Assembly (NCBI RefSeq): GCF_010092505.1
Contig: NZ_CP048021.1
Location: 2,356,001-2,420,000, forward strand
Length of the DNA stretch: 64,000 nucleotides
Direction of reading: 5' to 3'
From: Virgibacillus sp. MSP4-1
Lineage (GTDB): Bacteria; Bacillota; Bacilli; Bacillales; Alkalibacillaceae
Shown here: piece after piece, positions 49,999-56,920 of the stretch
How positions within the stretch are numbered: the first letter of the stretch is position 1
Layout: the number at the start of each line of letters is the position of its first letter
Translations under genes and position numbers: made by a program
The notes under the pieces: model-generated
Database searches by the model: none
Told to the model about the DNA's origin: nothing
What the model saw: the letters and a program-made list of their open reading frames with translations, nothing else

Positions 49999-50973
49999 TT
50001 ACTCAAGGGATTGTGCGGCTGTAATCATGGAAAGCTTATAAACATCATCAACGCTGCAGCCTCTGGAAAGGTCGTTTACCGGCTGGTTGAGCCCTTGCAA
50101 AATTGGACCGACTGCGTCAAAGTTTCCTAAACGCTGGGCAATTTTGTAGCCAATGTTTCCGGCTTCAAGACTTGGGAAAATGAAGGTGTTTGCATCGCCC
50201 TGAATAGGAGAATCCGGTGCTTTTTTCTGTGCAACAGATGGAACAAAGGCTGCGTCAAATTGGAATTCACCATCGATGACGAGCTCACTGTTTTTCTCTT
50301 TCGCCATTTCAATCGCCTGCTCGACTTTTTCTGTTTCCTCGGATTTCGCTGAACCTTTTGTTGAAAAGCTTAGCATTGCCACACGTGGATCAATATTAAA
50401 CAGGTTTGCGGTTTCTGCACTTTCCACAGCAATCTCGGCCAGGTCTTCGTTATTTGGAGCAATGTTAATCGCACAGTCAGCAAATACGTATTTTTCTTCA
50501 TCGCGGACCATGATGAACACACCAGAAGTTTTCTTCACACCTGGCTTTGTTTTAATAATTTGCAGGGCTGGACGAACGGTGTCAGCTGTGGAATGGGCAG
50601 CACCACTGACAAGTCCATGGGCTTCATTCATATAAACCAGCATGGTCCCAAAGTAATTTTCGTCCTGCAGGATTTTACGGGCATCCTCTTCTGTGGCTTT
50701 TCCTTTTCTTCTCTCTACAAAGGCCTGTACCATCTCGTCAAAACGGTCATAGGAAGCAGGATTGATGATCTCACACTGATCTACTTGAACCCCTAAATCG
50801 CCCGCTTTCTGTTTCACTTCCGCTTCATCTCCAATTAGTACAGGAGTGACAAGTTTGTCTTCTGAAAGCTTGCTGGCGGCTTCCACAACACGCTCATCAG
50901 AAGCTTCCGGAAGCACGATTTTTATATCTTTATTATGTAATTTTTGTTTTAAATCTGTAAATAAATCACTCAT
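49999..50973 (-). CDS. pta: Phosphate acetyltransferase
   Basis: Converts acetyl-CoA and phosphate to acetyl phosphate in acetate overflow. 324 residues from the ATG at 50973, which has AGGAGG upstream; the earlier in-frame ATG at 51135 would read through a palindromic repeat. Family segments EASDERVVEAASKL, GLVSGAAHSTADTVRPALQI and a C-terminal FDAVGPILQGLNQPVNDLSR. Divergent from hemQ as in B. subtilis, where CcpA activates pta; no clear cre was found here. Confidence 0.96.
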   Translation of the reverse strand: MSDLFTDLKQKLHNKDIKIVLPEASDERVVEAASKLSEDKLVTPVLIGDEAEVKQKAGDLGVQVDQCEIINPASYDRFDEMVQAFVERRKGKATEEDARKILQDENYFGTMLVYMNEAHGLVSGAAHSTADTVRPALQIIKTKPGVKKTSGVFIMVRDEEKYVFADCAINIAPNNEDLAEIAVESAETANLFNIDPRVAMLSFSTKGSAKSEETEKVEQAIEMAKEKNSELVIDGEFQFDAAFVPSVAQKKAPDSPIQGDANTFIFPSLEAGNIGYKIAQRLGNFDAVGPILQGLNQPVNDLSRGCSVDDVYKLSMITAAQSLE

Positions 50974-51034
50974 GATTATTCCTCCTAAAATTTCATCTGT
51001 TATATATTCTACACCACTTTCTGTATTATTGAAA

Positions 51035-51103
51035 GGGACAGGGGGACAGGTTCCTTGTCCCAGCGGGACGAGGAACCTGTCCCTCCGTCCCGGCCTCTCG
51101 TCC
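51035..51103. repeat. REP-like GGGACAGGTTCC palindrome between pta and hemQ
   Basis: Two 19-nt arms (51043-51061 and 51065-51083; GGGACAGGTTCCTTGTCCC and its near-complement) around a 3-nt loop, flanked by further GGGAC/GTCCC half-copies. Similar GGGAC-type palindromes are frequent in Bacillaceae and are linked to REP-associated tyrosine transposases (general knowledge). It lies in a promoter region. Confidence 0.75.
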
Positions 51104-51251
51104 CACCTATCTTTCCTCACACTTAATCTTTTCATTCGATTTGCAACAGAATTGTCGATTTTACGGGAGCATCTGTTTGCAGGTAGAGGTTACAATTATG
51201 GTATAGTATACTCGAAATGAAAAACTTGAACGTTTAAAAGGAGCGATATAC

Positions 51252-51998
51252 ATGGCTGAAGCAGTTGAAACATTAGATGGCTGGTATTGCCTGCACGATT
51301 TCCGCACCATCAATTGGGCCGAGTGGAAAAAAGCAGGCTCCGATGTCCGGAAAGAAGCTATGGAGGAACTGAAAAACTTATACGCACAATGGGATGAAAT
51401 AGACGAAAACAAAAATGGCAGCTACGGCGTTTACTCCATCGTCGGTCAAAAGGCGGATCTTTTATTCATGCATCTGAGACCTGCAATGGATGAACTAAAT
51501 GAGCTGGAGACTGCCTTTAATAAAACAAAATTCGCTGAGTTTACCGAACCTGTTTATTCCTATGTATCTGTTGTTGAAATGTCCACTTACATGGCTAAGG
51601 ACAAGGACCCTGAAACAGATCCGGCAATTCAGTCCAGACTCAAGCCGATCCTTCCAAAAGGCTGGGAGTATGTATGCTTCTATCCAATGGACAAGCGTCG
51701 TGAAGTCCATGATAACTGGTACAGTCTTCCTATGGAGGAACGGAGCAGGCTCATGTACGAACATGGCATGACCGGCCGTAAATACGCCGGCAAGGTGCGT
51801 CAGATTGTAACAGGCTCCATTGGTTTTGATGACTGGGAATGGGGCGTAACCTTATTTGCCAAAGACGTTCTTCAATTTAAAAAGCTGGTTTATGAAATGC
51901 GTTTTGATGAAGTAAGTGCACGGTTTGCCGAGTTCGGTTCCTTTTATATCGGAAAGCGTAAAACCTATGAGGATATCGTGCCTTTATTAGAAGTTTAA
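51252..51998 (+). CDS. hemQ: Coproheme decarboxylase
   Basis: Last step of the coproporphyrin-dependent heme pathway of Gram-positives: decarboxylates coproheme to heme b with hydrogen peroxide. 248 residues, chlorite-dismutase-like double domain; catalytic Tyr in [17 protein letters not shown] near 145 and proximal heme His in [12 protein letters not shown] near 172. ATG follows AAAAGGAG. Divergent from pta; ends in a strong terminator. Confidence 0.96.
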   Translation: MAEAVETLDGWYCLHDFRTINWAEWKKAGSDVRKEAMEELKNLYAQWDEIDENKNGSYGVYSIVGQKADLLFMHLRPAMDELNELETAFNKTKFAEFTEPVYSYVSVVEMSTYMAKDKDPETDPAIQSRLKPILPKGWEYVCFYPMDKRREVHDNWYSLPMEERSRLMYEHGMTGRKYAGKVRQIVTGSIGFDDWEWGVTLFAKDVLQFKKLVYEMRFDEVSARFAEFGSFYIGKRKTYEDIVPLLEV

Positions 51999-52009
51999 TA
52001 AAGGATTGT

Positions 52010-52050
52010 GTCCCCTGTCAGCGGTGAATGCTGGCAGGGGATTTTTATTT
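52010..52050 (+). terminator. Terminator after hemQ
   Basis: CCCCTGTCAGC and GCTGGCAGGGG arms, then ATTTTTATTT. Confidence 0.9.
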
Positions 52051-52051
52051 A

Positions 52052-52160
52052 TCCAGCTCCACCTCCTGGGTCAAGGCGGATATAAGCAATTCGCCACCGC
52101 TTTTTTATTGGTCAGCTGCGGCTCCCAATCCTAATCAGTCGCCTCCGCATTTCTTTTAAA
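52052..52160. repeat. Degenerate GTCGCCTCCGCTTTTC-type repeat
   Basis: ATCCAGCTCC, AAGGCGGATATAAGC, CAGCTGCGGCTCC and GTCGCCTCCGCATTTC match parts of the repeat at 23481-23745. The rest up to cwlJ shows no gene. Confidence 0.55.
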
Positions 52161-52344
52161 CTTCACACATATCCTTCCTTTTTCCCGCATATAAATTTAA
52201 AGAAAAAGGAAGCAAATCCTGTAACCCTCACCCATTTTATTACATAGACTGAGGTGAAACGTCTAGTAGGATAAAAGTCTAACAGGAACCCCTGCTGGCT
52301 AATTTTTAATCAGTGTACATCACAGAAGAAGTGAGGTGAAGGAT

Positions 52345-52767
52345 TTGGCAGTCATTCCTTTTACTGCAGCAGGACAAAAGCTGTTAGCCCGGCTGATGCG
52401 TGCTGAGGCCGAGGGTGATGGCAAGTTAGGGATGTTAATGGTAGGAAACACCGGTGTCAACCGAGTTCGCGCCGATTGCCTGGATTTTAAAGACATTCGG
52501 AACCTCAGGGAAATGGTTTTCCAATCCCCGGGAGGCTTCGAGGCTACACAAAAGAGCTACTTCTATCAACGGGCCAGAGCTAAGGATCTGGATTTAGCTC
52601 TGAAAGTTTTACGTGGACGCAGGGAGCATCCTGCAACCAATTCACTATGGTTTTTTCGACCTGCAGGAAGCTGTCCCGCACAGTGGTTTGGGCAGTGGAA
52701 TACAGGCAGATATAAATCTCATTGTTTCTTTGCTCCAACACAATCGGAATGTCCTAACATATTTTAG
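52345..52767 (+). CDS. cwlJ: Spore cortex-lytic cell wall hydrolase CwlJ
   Basis: Hydrolase that degrades spore cortex during germination, triggered by Ca-dipicolinate. 140 residues of the SleB-like hydrolase_2 domain: LLARLMRAEAEGDGKLGM with the catalytic Glu, MLMVGNTGVNRVRADC, FYQRAR and SLWFFRPAGSCPAQW. The TTG at 52345 gives MAVIPFTAAG, matching B. subtilis CwlJ (MAVVRATSED), with AGGTG six bases upstream; a GTG three codons earlier is less likely. It is followed after 17 bases by gerQ, whose product it needs for coat localisation. Confidence 0.93.
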   Translation: MAVIPFTAAGQKLLARLMRAEAEGDGKLGMLMVGNTGVNRVRADCLDFKDIRNLREMVFQSPGGFEATQKSYFYQRARAKDLDLALKVLRGRREHPATNSLWFFRPAGSCPAQWFGQWNTGRYKSHCFFAPTQSECPNIF

Positions 52768-52784
52768 AAAGGAGAGTCTAAATA

Positions 52785-53381
52785 ATGGCGGAAGAACAAC
52801 CATCATTCGGAATGTCCCCTAACGGAGGTCAAGGTCAGCAAGGTCAGGGACCACAACAGCAGGCGCCATTTTATCCTGCACCAAGCGCACCATTTCAAGG
52901 AGGGCAGCAGGCACCTGGTTTTCAGGGAGGTATGCAGCCCCAGCAAGGGCCTGGTTTCCAGGGAGGTATGCCATCTGGAGGTATGATGCCAGAGGGTATG
53001 GGGCCTGGCATGCAGGGTGGAATGCCTGGTATGATGCAAGGACAAATGGGTCAAATGGGTCAGATGGGCCAAATGGGTCAAATGCCGCCATCAGGAGGTC
53101 AGATGGCAGGAGCGCCTGGAAATGGAGTTCCATTTGAAGAACAGTCCTACATTGAAAATATTCTTCGTTTAAACAGAGGAAAAATGGCGACCGTTTACAT
53201 GACGTTTGAAAATAATGAGCAGTGGAATGCAAAGGTATTTAAGGGCATTATAGAAGCAGCCGGTCGTGACCATATCGTTCTAAGCGATCCGGAAACAGGC
53301 AGACGTTACCTCCTGTTAATGATTTACCTGGATTATGTCACCTTTGATGAAGAATTGAACTACCAATATCCTTTTGGATAA
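52785..53381 (+). CDS. gerQ: Spore coat protein GerQ
   Basis: Coat protein needed to keep CwlJ on the spore; cross-linked by transglutaminase in B. subtilis. 198 residues: a low-complexity Gly/Gln/Pro/Met N-terminal half with tandem MGQ repeats (near residues 83-98), then the conserved C-terminal domain (SYIENILRLNRGKMATVYMT ... YLDYVTFDEELNYQYPF). AAAGGAGAG site precedes the ATG. Co-transcribed with cwlJ. A mother-cell sigma-E promoter is expected but was not resolved. Confidence 0.95.
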   Translation: MAEEQPSFGMSPNGGQGQQGQGPQQQAPFYPAPSAPFQGGQQAPGFQGGMQPQQGPGFQGGMPSGGMMPEGMGPGMQGGMPGMMQGQMGQMGQMGQMGQMPPSGGQMAGAPGNGVPFEEQSYIENILRLNRGKMATVYMTFENNEQWNAKVFKGIIEAAGRDHIVLSDPETGRRYLLLMIYLDYVTFDEELNYQYPFG

Positions 53382-53396
53382 CAAAACGGGAAATGA

Positions 53397-53439
53397 AAAT
53401 CCCTTGTCACAGCATAGTTAAGACAAGGGATTTTACTTT
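53397..53439 (+). terminator. Terminator after gerQ
   Basis: AAAATCCCTTGTC and GACAAGGGATTTT arms, then ACTTTA. Confidence 0.85.
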
Positions 53440-53534
53440 ACAACCTTAAGGGACGAGTAGAATTGCAGCTAACCACGCATGAACCGGCCTGAATATCCTC
53501 ACTTCTAATTTTGAGGATAACCAAGGAAGAGCAC

Positions 53535-53572
53535 GGGGATGGAGACCCCACTGATGGAAGTTTCACTTTATT
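53535..53572 (-). repeat. AAACTTCCATCAGTGGGG-type repeat, reversed
   Basis: Minus-strand ATAAAGTGAAACTTCCATC then AGTGGGGTCTCC, ending just before the ribosome-binding site of the small membrane protein. Confidence 0.6.
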
Positions 53573-53591
53573 GTTTGAAAGGAAGTTCAGG

Positions 53592-53837
53592 ATGAGACAT
53601 AAATCTGAAAAATACTTTAAATATCAGTTCCTTTCTTTAATCGCCTGTATTTTGCTGGCTGTTTTAGCCATCTGGCAGCAGATACAGATTCTATACCTGC
53701 TGTCCTTCTACGCTCTCACCTTAAGTTTTATTTTTGATGGACTTGGTCATTATATCCGTAATGAACAGACTGATTTTTACCAGCAGCTGATTCGTGCGTT
53801 CCTTATTTTTCTTTTGACGACTCTGTTTTACTTTTAA
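53592..53837 (+). CDS. Small membrane protein of unknown function
   Basis: 81 residues starting MRHKSEKYFKYQFLSLIACI with two or three hydrophobic helices (about 14-32, 36-52 and 66-80) and charged ends. No family recognised. The ATG at 53592 has GAAAGGA seven bases upstream; the longer frame from 53511 would be encoded by an intergenic repeat. It converges on ywdK with an 8-bp gap. Confidence 0.65.
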   Translation: MRHKSEKYFKYQFLSLIACILLAVLAIWQQIQILYLLSFYALTLSFIFDGLGHYIRNEQTDFYQQLIRAFLIFLLTTLFYF

Positions 53838-53845
53838 CCAGCCTT

Positions 53846-54214
53846 TTAAATATACTTGATAATCGCATAGCCTAATAGAATCCAGCCAATTAGAAATGAT
53901 ACGCCTCCAAGTGGTGTAATCATCGCAAACAGAGTTACACCTGTCGTAGAGTAAATGTATAGACTTCCTGAAAATAAAAGGATCCCAACAAAGAAAAACC
54001 AGCCGGCACTTTGCAAAGGACCCTGGCTCAGTTTCATCCCGACCAGAGCTGTGATAAACAGGGCCATCGTATGAAACATCTGATAAGTAACGGCCTTATC
54101 CCACGTATTCAGCATTTTTTCACTTAGTTTTCCTTCCAGGCCGTGTGCCCCAAAGGCCCCAAGCGCAACAGCAAGAAACCCATTAATCGCTCCTAAAATA
54201 AGAAATAGTTTCAT
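53846..54214 (-). CDS. ywdK: YwdK family membrane protein (DUF423)
   Basis: 122-residue integral membrane protein with four predicted helices and the family signature AVALGAFGAHGLEGKLSEKML near residues 15-35, YQMFHTMALF in the middle and GGVSFLIGWILLGYA near the end. Function unknown. Located between ywdI and gerQ as in B. subtilis. The ATG follows a GGGAGGATC site. Confidence 0.92.
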   Translation of the reverse strand: MKLFLILGAINGFLAVALGAFGAHGLEGKLSEKMLNTWDKAVTYQMFHTMALFITALVGMKLSQGPLQSAGWFFFVGILLFSGSLYIYSTTGVTLFAMITPLGGVSFLIGWILLGYAIIKYI

Positions 54215-54247
54215 TTGTGATCCTCCCCGTATGTATGGCTGCTTCCA

Positions 54248-54556
54248 TTAAAAATCAAAGATAGAGTCCCCATTGGCACCCTCATGATCAATCGTTGTCT
54301 GACGCTGCCCGGTTGACGGAGATGGTGAAGGGGTTGTGGCCTGCTGAGTGGCTGAGCTTTCAGGTACGGACTCCTGAGTAAGCTTTCGCATCACCTCGGT
54401 TTCACTTGTGGATGTGTCTTCATCTATAAACAAATCCGTCAGTACCCGGACAGATTTAATATGCTCTTTCATTTTCCCCGGATCATGAGCATTTTCCATG
54501 GCCTGATGCACTTCATTCAACATTTTCTTTAGTACCTTTCGATCTGAGACAGGCAT
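54248..54556 (-). CDS. ywdI: YwdI family protein (DUF5327)
   Basis: 102 residues. Helical N-terminal part MPVSDRKVLKKMLNEVHQA and KEHIKSVRVLTDLFID, then a Ser/Thr/Pro-rich linker and a short acidic end ANGDSIFDF. Function unknown. The ATG at 54556 follows AAAGGAGG; the upstream in-frame ATG at 54679 has no site. Paired with ywdK as in B. subtilis. Confidence 0.8.
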   Translation of the reverse strand: MPVSDRKVLKKMLNEVHQAMENAHDPGKMKEHIKSVRVLTDLFIDEDTSTSETEVMRKLTQESVPESSATQQATTPSPSPSTGQRQTTIDHEGANGDSIFDF

Positions 54557-54677
54557 GCGGCCTCCTCCTTTATGTACATAGTGTCTGTTATTATAACATG
54601 ATTCGGACGCAGGATGCAGGCTTCTGCTGTTTGGAAGGTTATGCCGCATTTTATGTATATAGATAAAAAGAGCATAC

Positions 54678-54830
54678 ATGAGGAACAGAAAACTGCAGAA
54701 ACATCGTGGAAGTGTCCTTCATCGCGGTTATGAAGGACTGATGAGCCGAAAAATGCAGCGAGACTGTCCTTCATTAGGTGCATGAAGGACATTATAAACC
54801 AAATTTGCCATGGGTATGTCCTTCATTCGT
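54678..54830. repeat. 52-bp-phased inverted-motif array (small)
   Basis: Direct motifs start at 54678 (ATGAGGAAC), 54730 and 54782 (ATGAAGGAC), steps of 52 bp. Complement GTCCTTCAT starts at 54714, 54766 and 54818, again 52 bp apart. TGTCCTTCAT-CGCGGTT-ATGAAGGAC and TGTCCTTCAT-TAGGTGC-ATGAAGGACA form hairpins with 7-nt loops. No IS here. Confidence 0.8.
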
Positions 54831-54895
54831 TCCATTTTATTTCATTCAAATTCCAAAACTGTGCTCCGGGATGGATCGCACTTGTCAAACAAATT

Positions 54896-54922
54896 AAAGC
54901 CCCAGGGATCACAACCCTGAGA
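54896..54922 (-). terminator. Hairpin after the amino-acid permease gene
   Basis: CAGGG-TTGTGAT-CCCTG core extended by weaker pairs, then CTTTAATTTG on the minus strand. Confidence 0.45.
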
Positions 54923-54939
54923 CTTCTTCCGTACACATT

Positions 54940-55599
54940 TTATGAAAATTGCACCCATTTTCTTTCTACAACCTGCAGGACATAGGACAGGCCTAAGACG
55001 ATGATCAAATAAATGATCGCTACGGTAATGTAAGGCTCCCAGACCACATAATGCTGGCCTACTGCTGCATCGCCCCAGTACATCAATTCTTTGGCTGCGA
55101 TAACGGAAGCAAGAGAAGATTCCTTAATCAGTGTAATAAACTCATTGCCAAGCGGCGGAACCATCCGGCGAACTGCCTGAGGAAGAATGACGTGCCTCAT
55201 CGTTTGCGCCTTTGACATCCCCAGCGACCTTGATGCTTCCGTCTGTCCCTTATCAATGGACTGGATTCCTGCTCTGAAAATTTCCGCCACATATGCTGAT
55301 GAATTCAGGCTAAGCGTGACTACAGCCGAAGCCACGGCTGTGCCATCCGGATAAACGGCCGGCATAACGGCAAAGTGGAAAATAAACAGCTGAACCAATA
55401 CAGGTGTTCCACGCAGACAGTTAATGTAGGCCAGAAAAGGAAAGCGAATCAGCTTGTTTGGAGCCATTCTTCCTAAGGCGATAAATAAACCAATCAGAAC
55501 GCCCAGGAAAATACCTGCTAGTGAAATTCCGAGTGTCAGTAATGTCCCATCAAGGAAAAAAGGTAAATACTCCCTGATAATATCCCATCTAATGTCCAT
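54940..55599 (-). CDS. Polar amino-acid ABC transporter permease
   Basis: 219-residue HisM/GlnP-type permease with about five helices and the EAA loop EASRSLGMSKAQTMRHVILPQA near 140-160. It probably forms a homodimer importing a polar amino acid with the adjacent binding protein. The ATG follows AAGGAGG. The usual ATPase gene of such operons is missing, so an ATPase must be shared. A candidate ArgR box before the first gene suggests arginine or a related amino acid. Confidence 0.92.
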   Translation of the reverse strand: MDIRWDIIREYLPFFLDGTLLTLGISLAGIFLGVLIGLFIALGRMAPNKLIRFPFLAYINCLRGTPVLVQLFIFHFAVMPAVYPDGTAVASAVVTLSLNSSAYVAEIFRAGIQSIDKGQTEASRSLGMSKAQTMRHVILPQAVRRMVPPLGNEFITLIKESSLASVIAAKELMYWGDAAVGQHYVVWEPYITVAIIYLIIVLGLSYVLQVVERKWVQFS

Positions 55600-55625
55600 G
55601 CTAATGATCCTCCTTGGGTGCTTGC

Positions 55626-55658
55626 TTTAGCGCTTTAAAGCGTGTGGGGACAGTCCCT
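55626..55658 (+). repeat. GCTTTAGCGCTTTAAAGC / GGGGACAGTCCC repeat
   Basis: GCTTTAGCGCTTTAAAGC followed by TGTGGGGACAGTCCC; near-identical to 56871-56904 in the same orientation. It fills the gap between the binding protein and permease and reaches the stop codon of the former. Confidence 0.7.
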
Positions 55659-56445
55659 AAAATTTATCAGGCTTCTGTCCAAACCATTCTTTATAAATCT
55701 CGTCGTAGGTTCCGTTTTCCATAACGGTTTCCATGGCCTGATTGATTTCGTTTACTAAATCACTGCCTTTTGGAAACATAAATCCGTAATACTCTGATTC
55801 AAAGGCGTCCTTATCCTTAACGATTTTAATCCCCGAATCAGGATTGTTCTTGAGGTATTCCTGTGCTACCGCATTGTCTACGATTACGGCATCCACATCA
55901 TTCTGCTGCATCGCCATAATGGCCAGTGGAACCTGATCATACTGGTGGATCTGGTCTGAATTTTTACCAAAGATTTTCTGAGCGGCTTCTGCTCCTGTGG
56001 TAGAAATTTGTACACCTACATTTTTATCTTTTAAATCTTCAACACTGCTAATCTGTGAATCTTCCGGAACCAGGATTAATTGAGTGGATTCAAAGTACGG
56101 CTTGGAAAAATCGTACGTTTTCTTTCGTTCATCCGTGATAGTAATTCCGGCCACCCCTAAATCCGCTTTTTCATTTACGATATTCTGCAGCATTGTTTCC
56201 CATCCGACGTTATCAAAGTTTGCTTTATATCCTGCCTCTTTCAGTACCGCTGTGGCAAAGTCAACATCGAAACCAGTCACTTCGCCTTTGTCCATAAATT
56301 CAAATGGCGCGAAGGCTGCATCAGTTGCGATGGTCAGTTCTTTCAGTTCTTCTCCACCTGAAGCGTTTGAAGGGGTATCTTCCCCTCCACAGGCTGTTAA
56401 TAGAATTACAGATATACCCATAATAAGTGCGACGATCTTTTTCAT
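55657..56445 (-). CDS. Amino-acid ABC transporter substrate-binding lipoprotein
   Basis: 262 residues of SBP family 3. Lipoprotein signal with lipobox LTAC (Cys near residue 19), then ATDAAFAPFEFMDKGEVTGFDVD and GVAGITITDERKKTYDFSKP, the typical amino-acid-binding core. ATG at 56445 has AAGGGG nine bases upstream. The promoter TTTACA-N16-TATAAT (56501-56528) and an ArgR-like box precede it. Substrate not certain: arginine, glutamine or cystine are possible. Confidence 0.92.
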   Translation of the reverse strand: MKKIVALIMGISVILLTACGGEDTPSNASGGEELKELTIATDAAFAPFEFMDKGEVTGFDVDFATAVLKEAGYKANFDNVGWETMLQNIVNEKADLGVAGITITDERKKTYDFSKPYFESTQLILVPEDSQISSVEDLKDKNVGVQISTTGAEAAQKIFGKNSDQIHQYDQVPLAIMAMQQNDVDAVIVDNAVAQEYLKNNPDSGIKIVKDKDAFESEYYGFMFPKGSDLVNEINQAMETVMENGTYDEIYKEWFGQKPDKF

Positions 56446-56472
56446 AGCTTCCATCCCCTTAGTGTTTTTGGT

Positions 56473-56490
56473 TTTGTATATTTATTCATT
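56473..56490 (-). promoter_or_regulatory. Candidate ArgR/AhrC box
   Basis: AATGAATAAATATACAAA resembles the Bacillus ARG box CATGAATAAAAATKCAAK (about 14 of 18). It lies just downstream of the predicted start of transcription. Confidence 0.4.
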
Positions 56491-56500
56491 ATATTTTATT

Positions 56501-56528
56501 ATTATACATTTCACTGAATATTTGTAAA
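56501..56528 (-). promoter_or_regulatory. Sigma-A promoter of the binding-protein/permease operon
   Basis: Minus strand TTTACA (56523-56528), 16-bp spacer, TATAAT (56501-56506). Confidence 0.65.
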
Positions 56529-56638
56529 GGGGAATGGAATAAAAAAATAGAATGAAATGTTTACTTGCTATTCCATCCTTTGACGATGATCATATCCGCT
56601 TCGGCAACCATTCCTTTGAAAGCGTTTTATATTTACTG

Positions 56639-56667
56639 TTTACAAACTTTTCTCAATATTATAAAAT
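56639..56667 (+). promoter_or_regulatory. Sigma-A promoter of the structured RNA / CoA-transferase operon
   Basis: TTTACA (56639-56644), 17-bp spacer, TAAAAT (56662-56667). A weak cre-like TGAAAGCGTTTTAT lies at 56617-56630 just upstream. Predicted start is within the 5' arm of the first hairpin at 56670. Confidence 0.6.
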
Positions 56668-56669
56668 AA

Positions 56670-56854
56670 AATCAGGTTAAAGCTTGCTGAAACTTTATGC
56701 CAAAGTTCTGACCGCAAGCCAGCAACCTGATTGTATATAAAAATGAATGAAAATATAACTGTTCAGTCTGTTCCCAATCCACACCGGAATTGGTCCAGCA
56801 GATGAAATGCCAGTTACAATTCTTATTCCGATAAGATTGTGCTGGCATTTTTTA
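56670..56854 (+). ncRNA. Candidate structured leader or small RNA with intrinsic terminator
   Basis: Three consecutive structures follow a promoter. First: nested stem AATCAGGTT/AACCTGATT, then GCTTGC/GCAAGC, then AACTTT/AAAGTT (56670-56733). Second: CCAAT-C-C/G-A-ATTGG (about 56775-56795). Third: AAATGCCAG/CTGGCATTT enclosing ACAAT-CTTAT/ATAAGATTGT, followed by TTTTTT (56807-56854), an evident terminator. GCCAGCA in the first domain can pair with TGCTGGC in the terminator arm, which would allow switching. No T-box, lysine, SAM or purine signature was recognised. It precedes the CoA-transferase gene by about 70 bases. Confidence 0.55.
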
Positions 56855-56870
56855 ATGGACAACGGGGACG

Positions 56871-56904
56871 CTTTAGCGCTTTAAAGCATGTGGGGACAGT
56901 CCCG
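56871..56904 (+). repeat. GCTTTAGCGCTTTAAAGC / GGGGACAGTCCC repeat
   Basis: Second copy of the element at 55626, differing by one base in the shared part, placed directly before the CoA-transferase ribosome-binding site. Confidence 0.7.
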
Positions 56905-56920
56905 AAAAGGAGGAGAGGCT

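Noticed and set aside
50974-51135. N-terminal extension of Pta to an ATG at 51135
   Set aside because: It would translate the GGGACAGG palindrome; the ATG at 50973 has a strong AGGAGG site and matches the family start.
53511-53591. Longer start for the small membrane protein
   Set aside because: These codons come from an intergenic repeat; the ATG at 53592 has its own ribosome-binding site.
56670-56854. T-box, lysine or SAM riboswitch
   Set aside because: No T-box AGGGTGGNACCGCG-like motif or other known signature was found; it is reported only as an unknown structured RNA.
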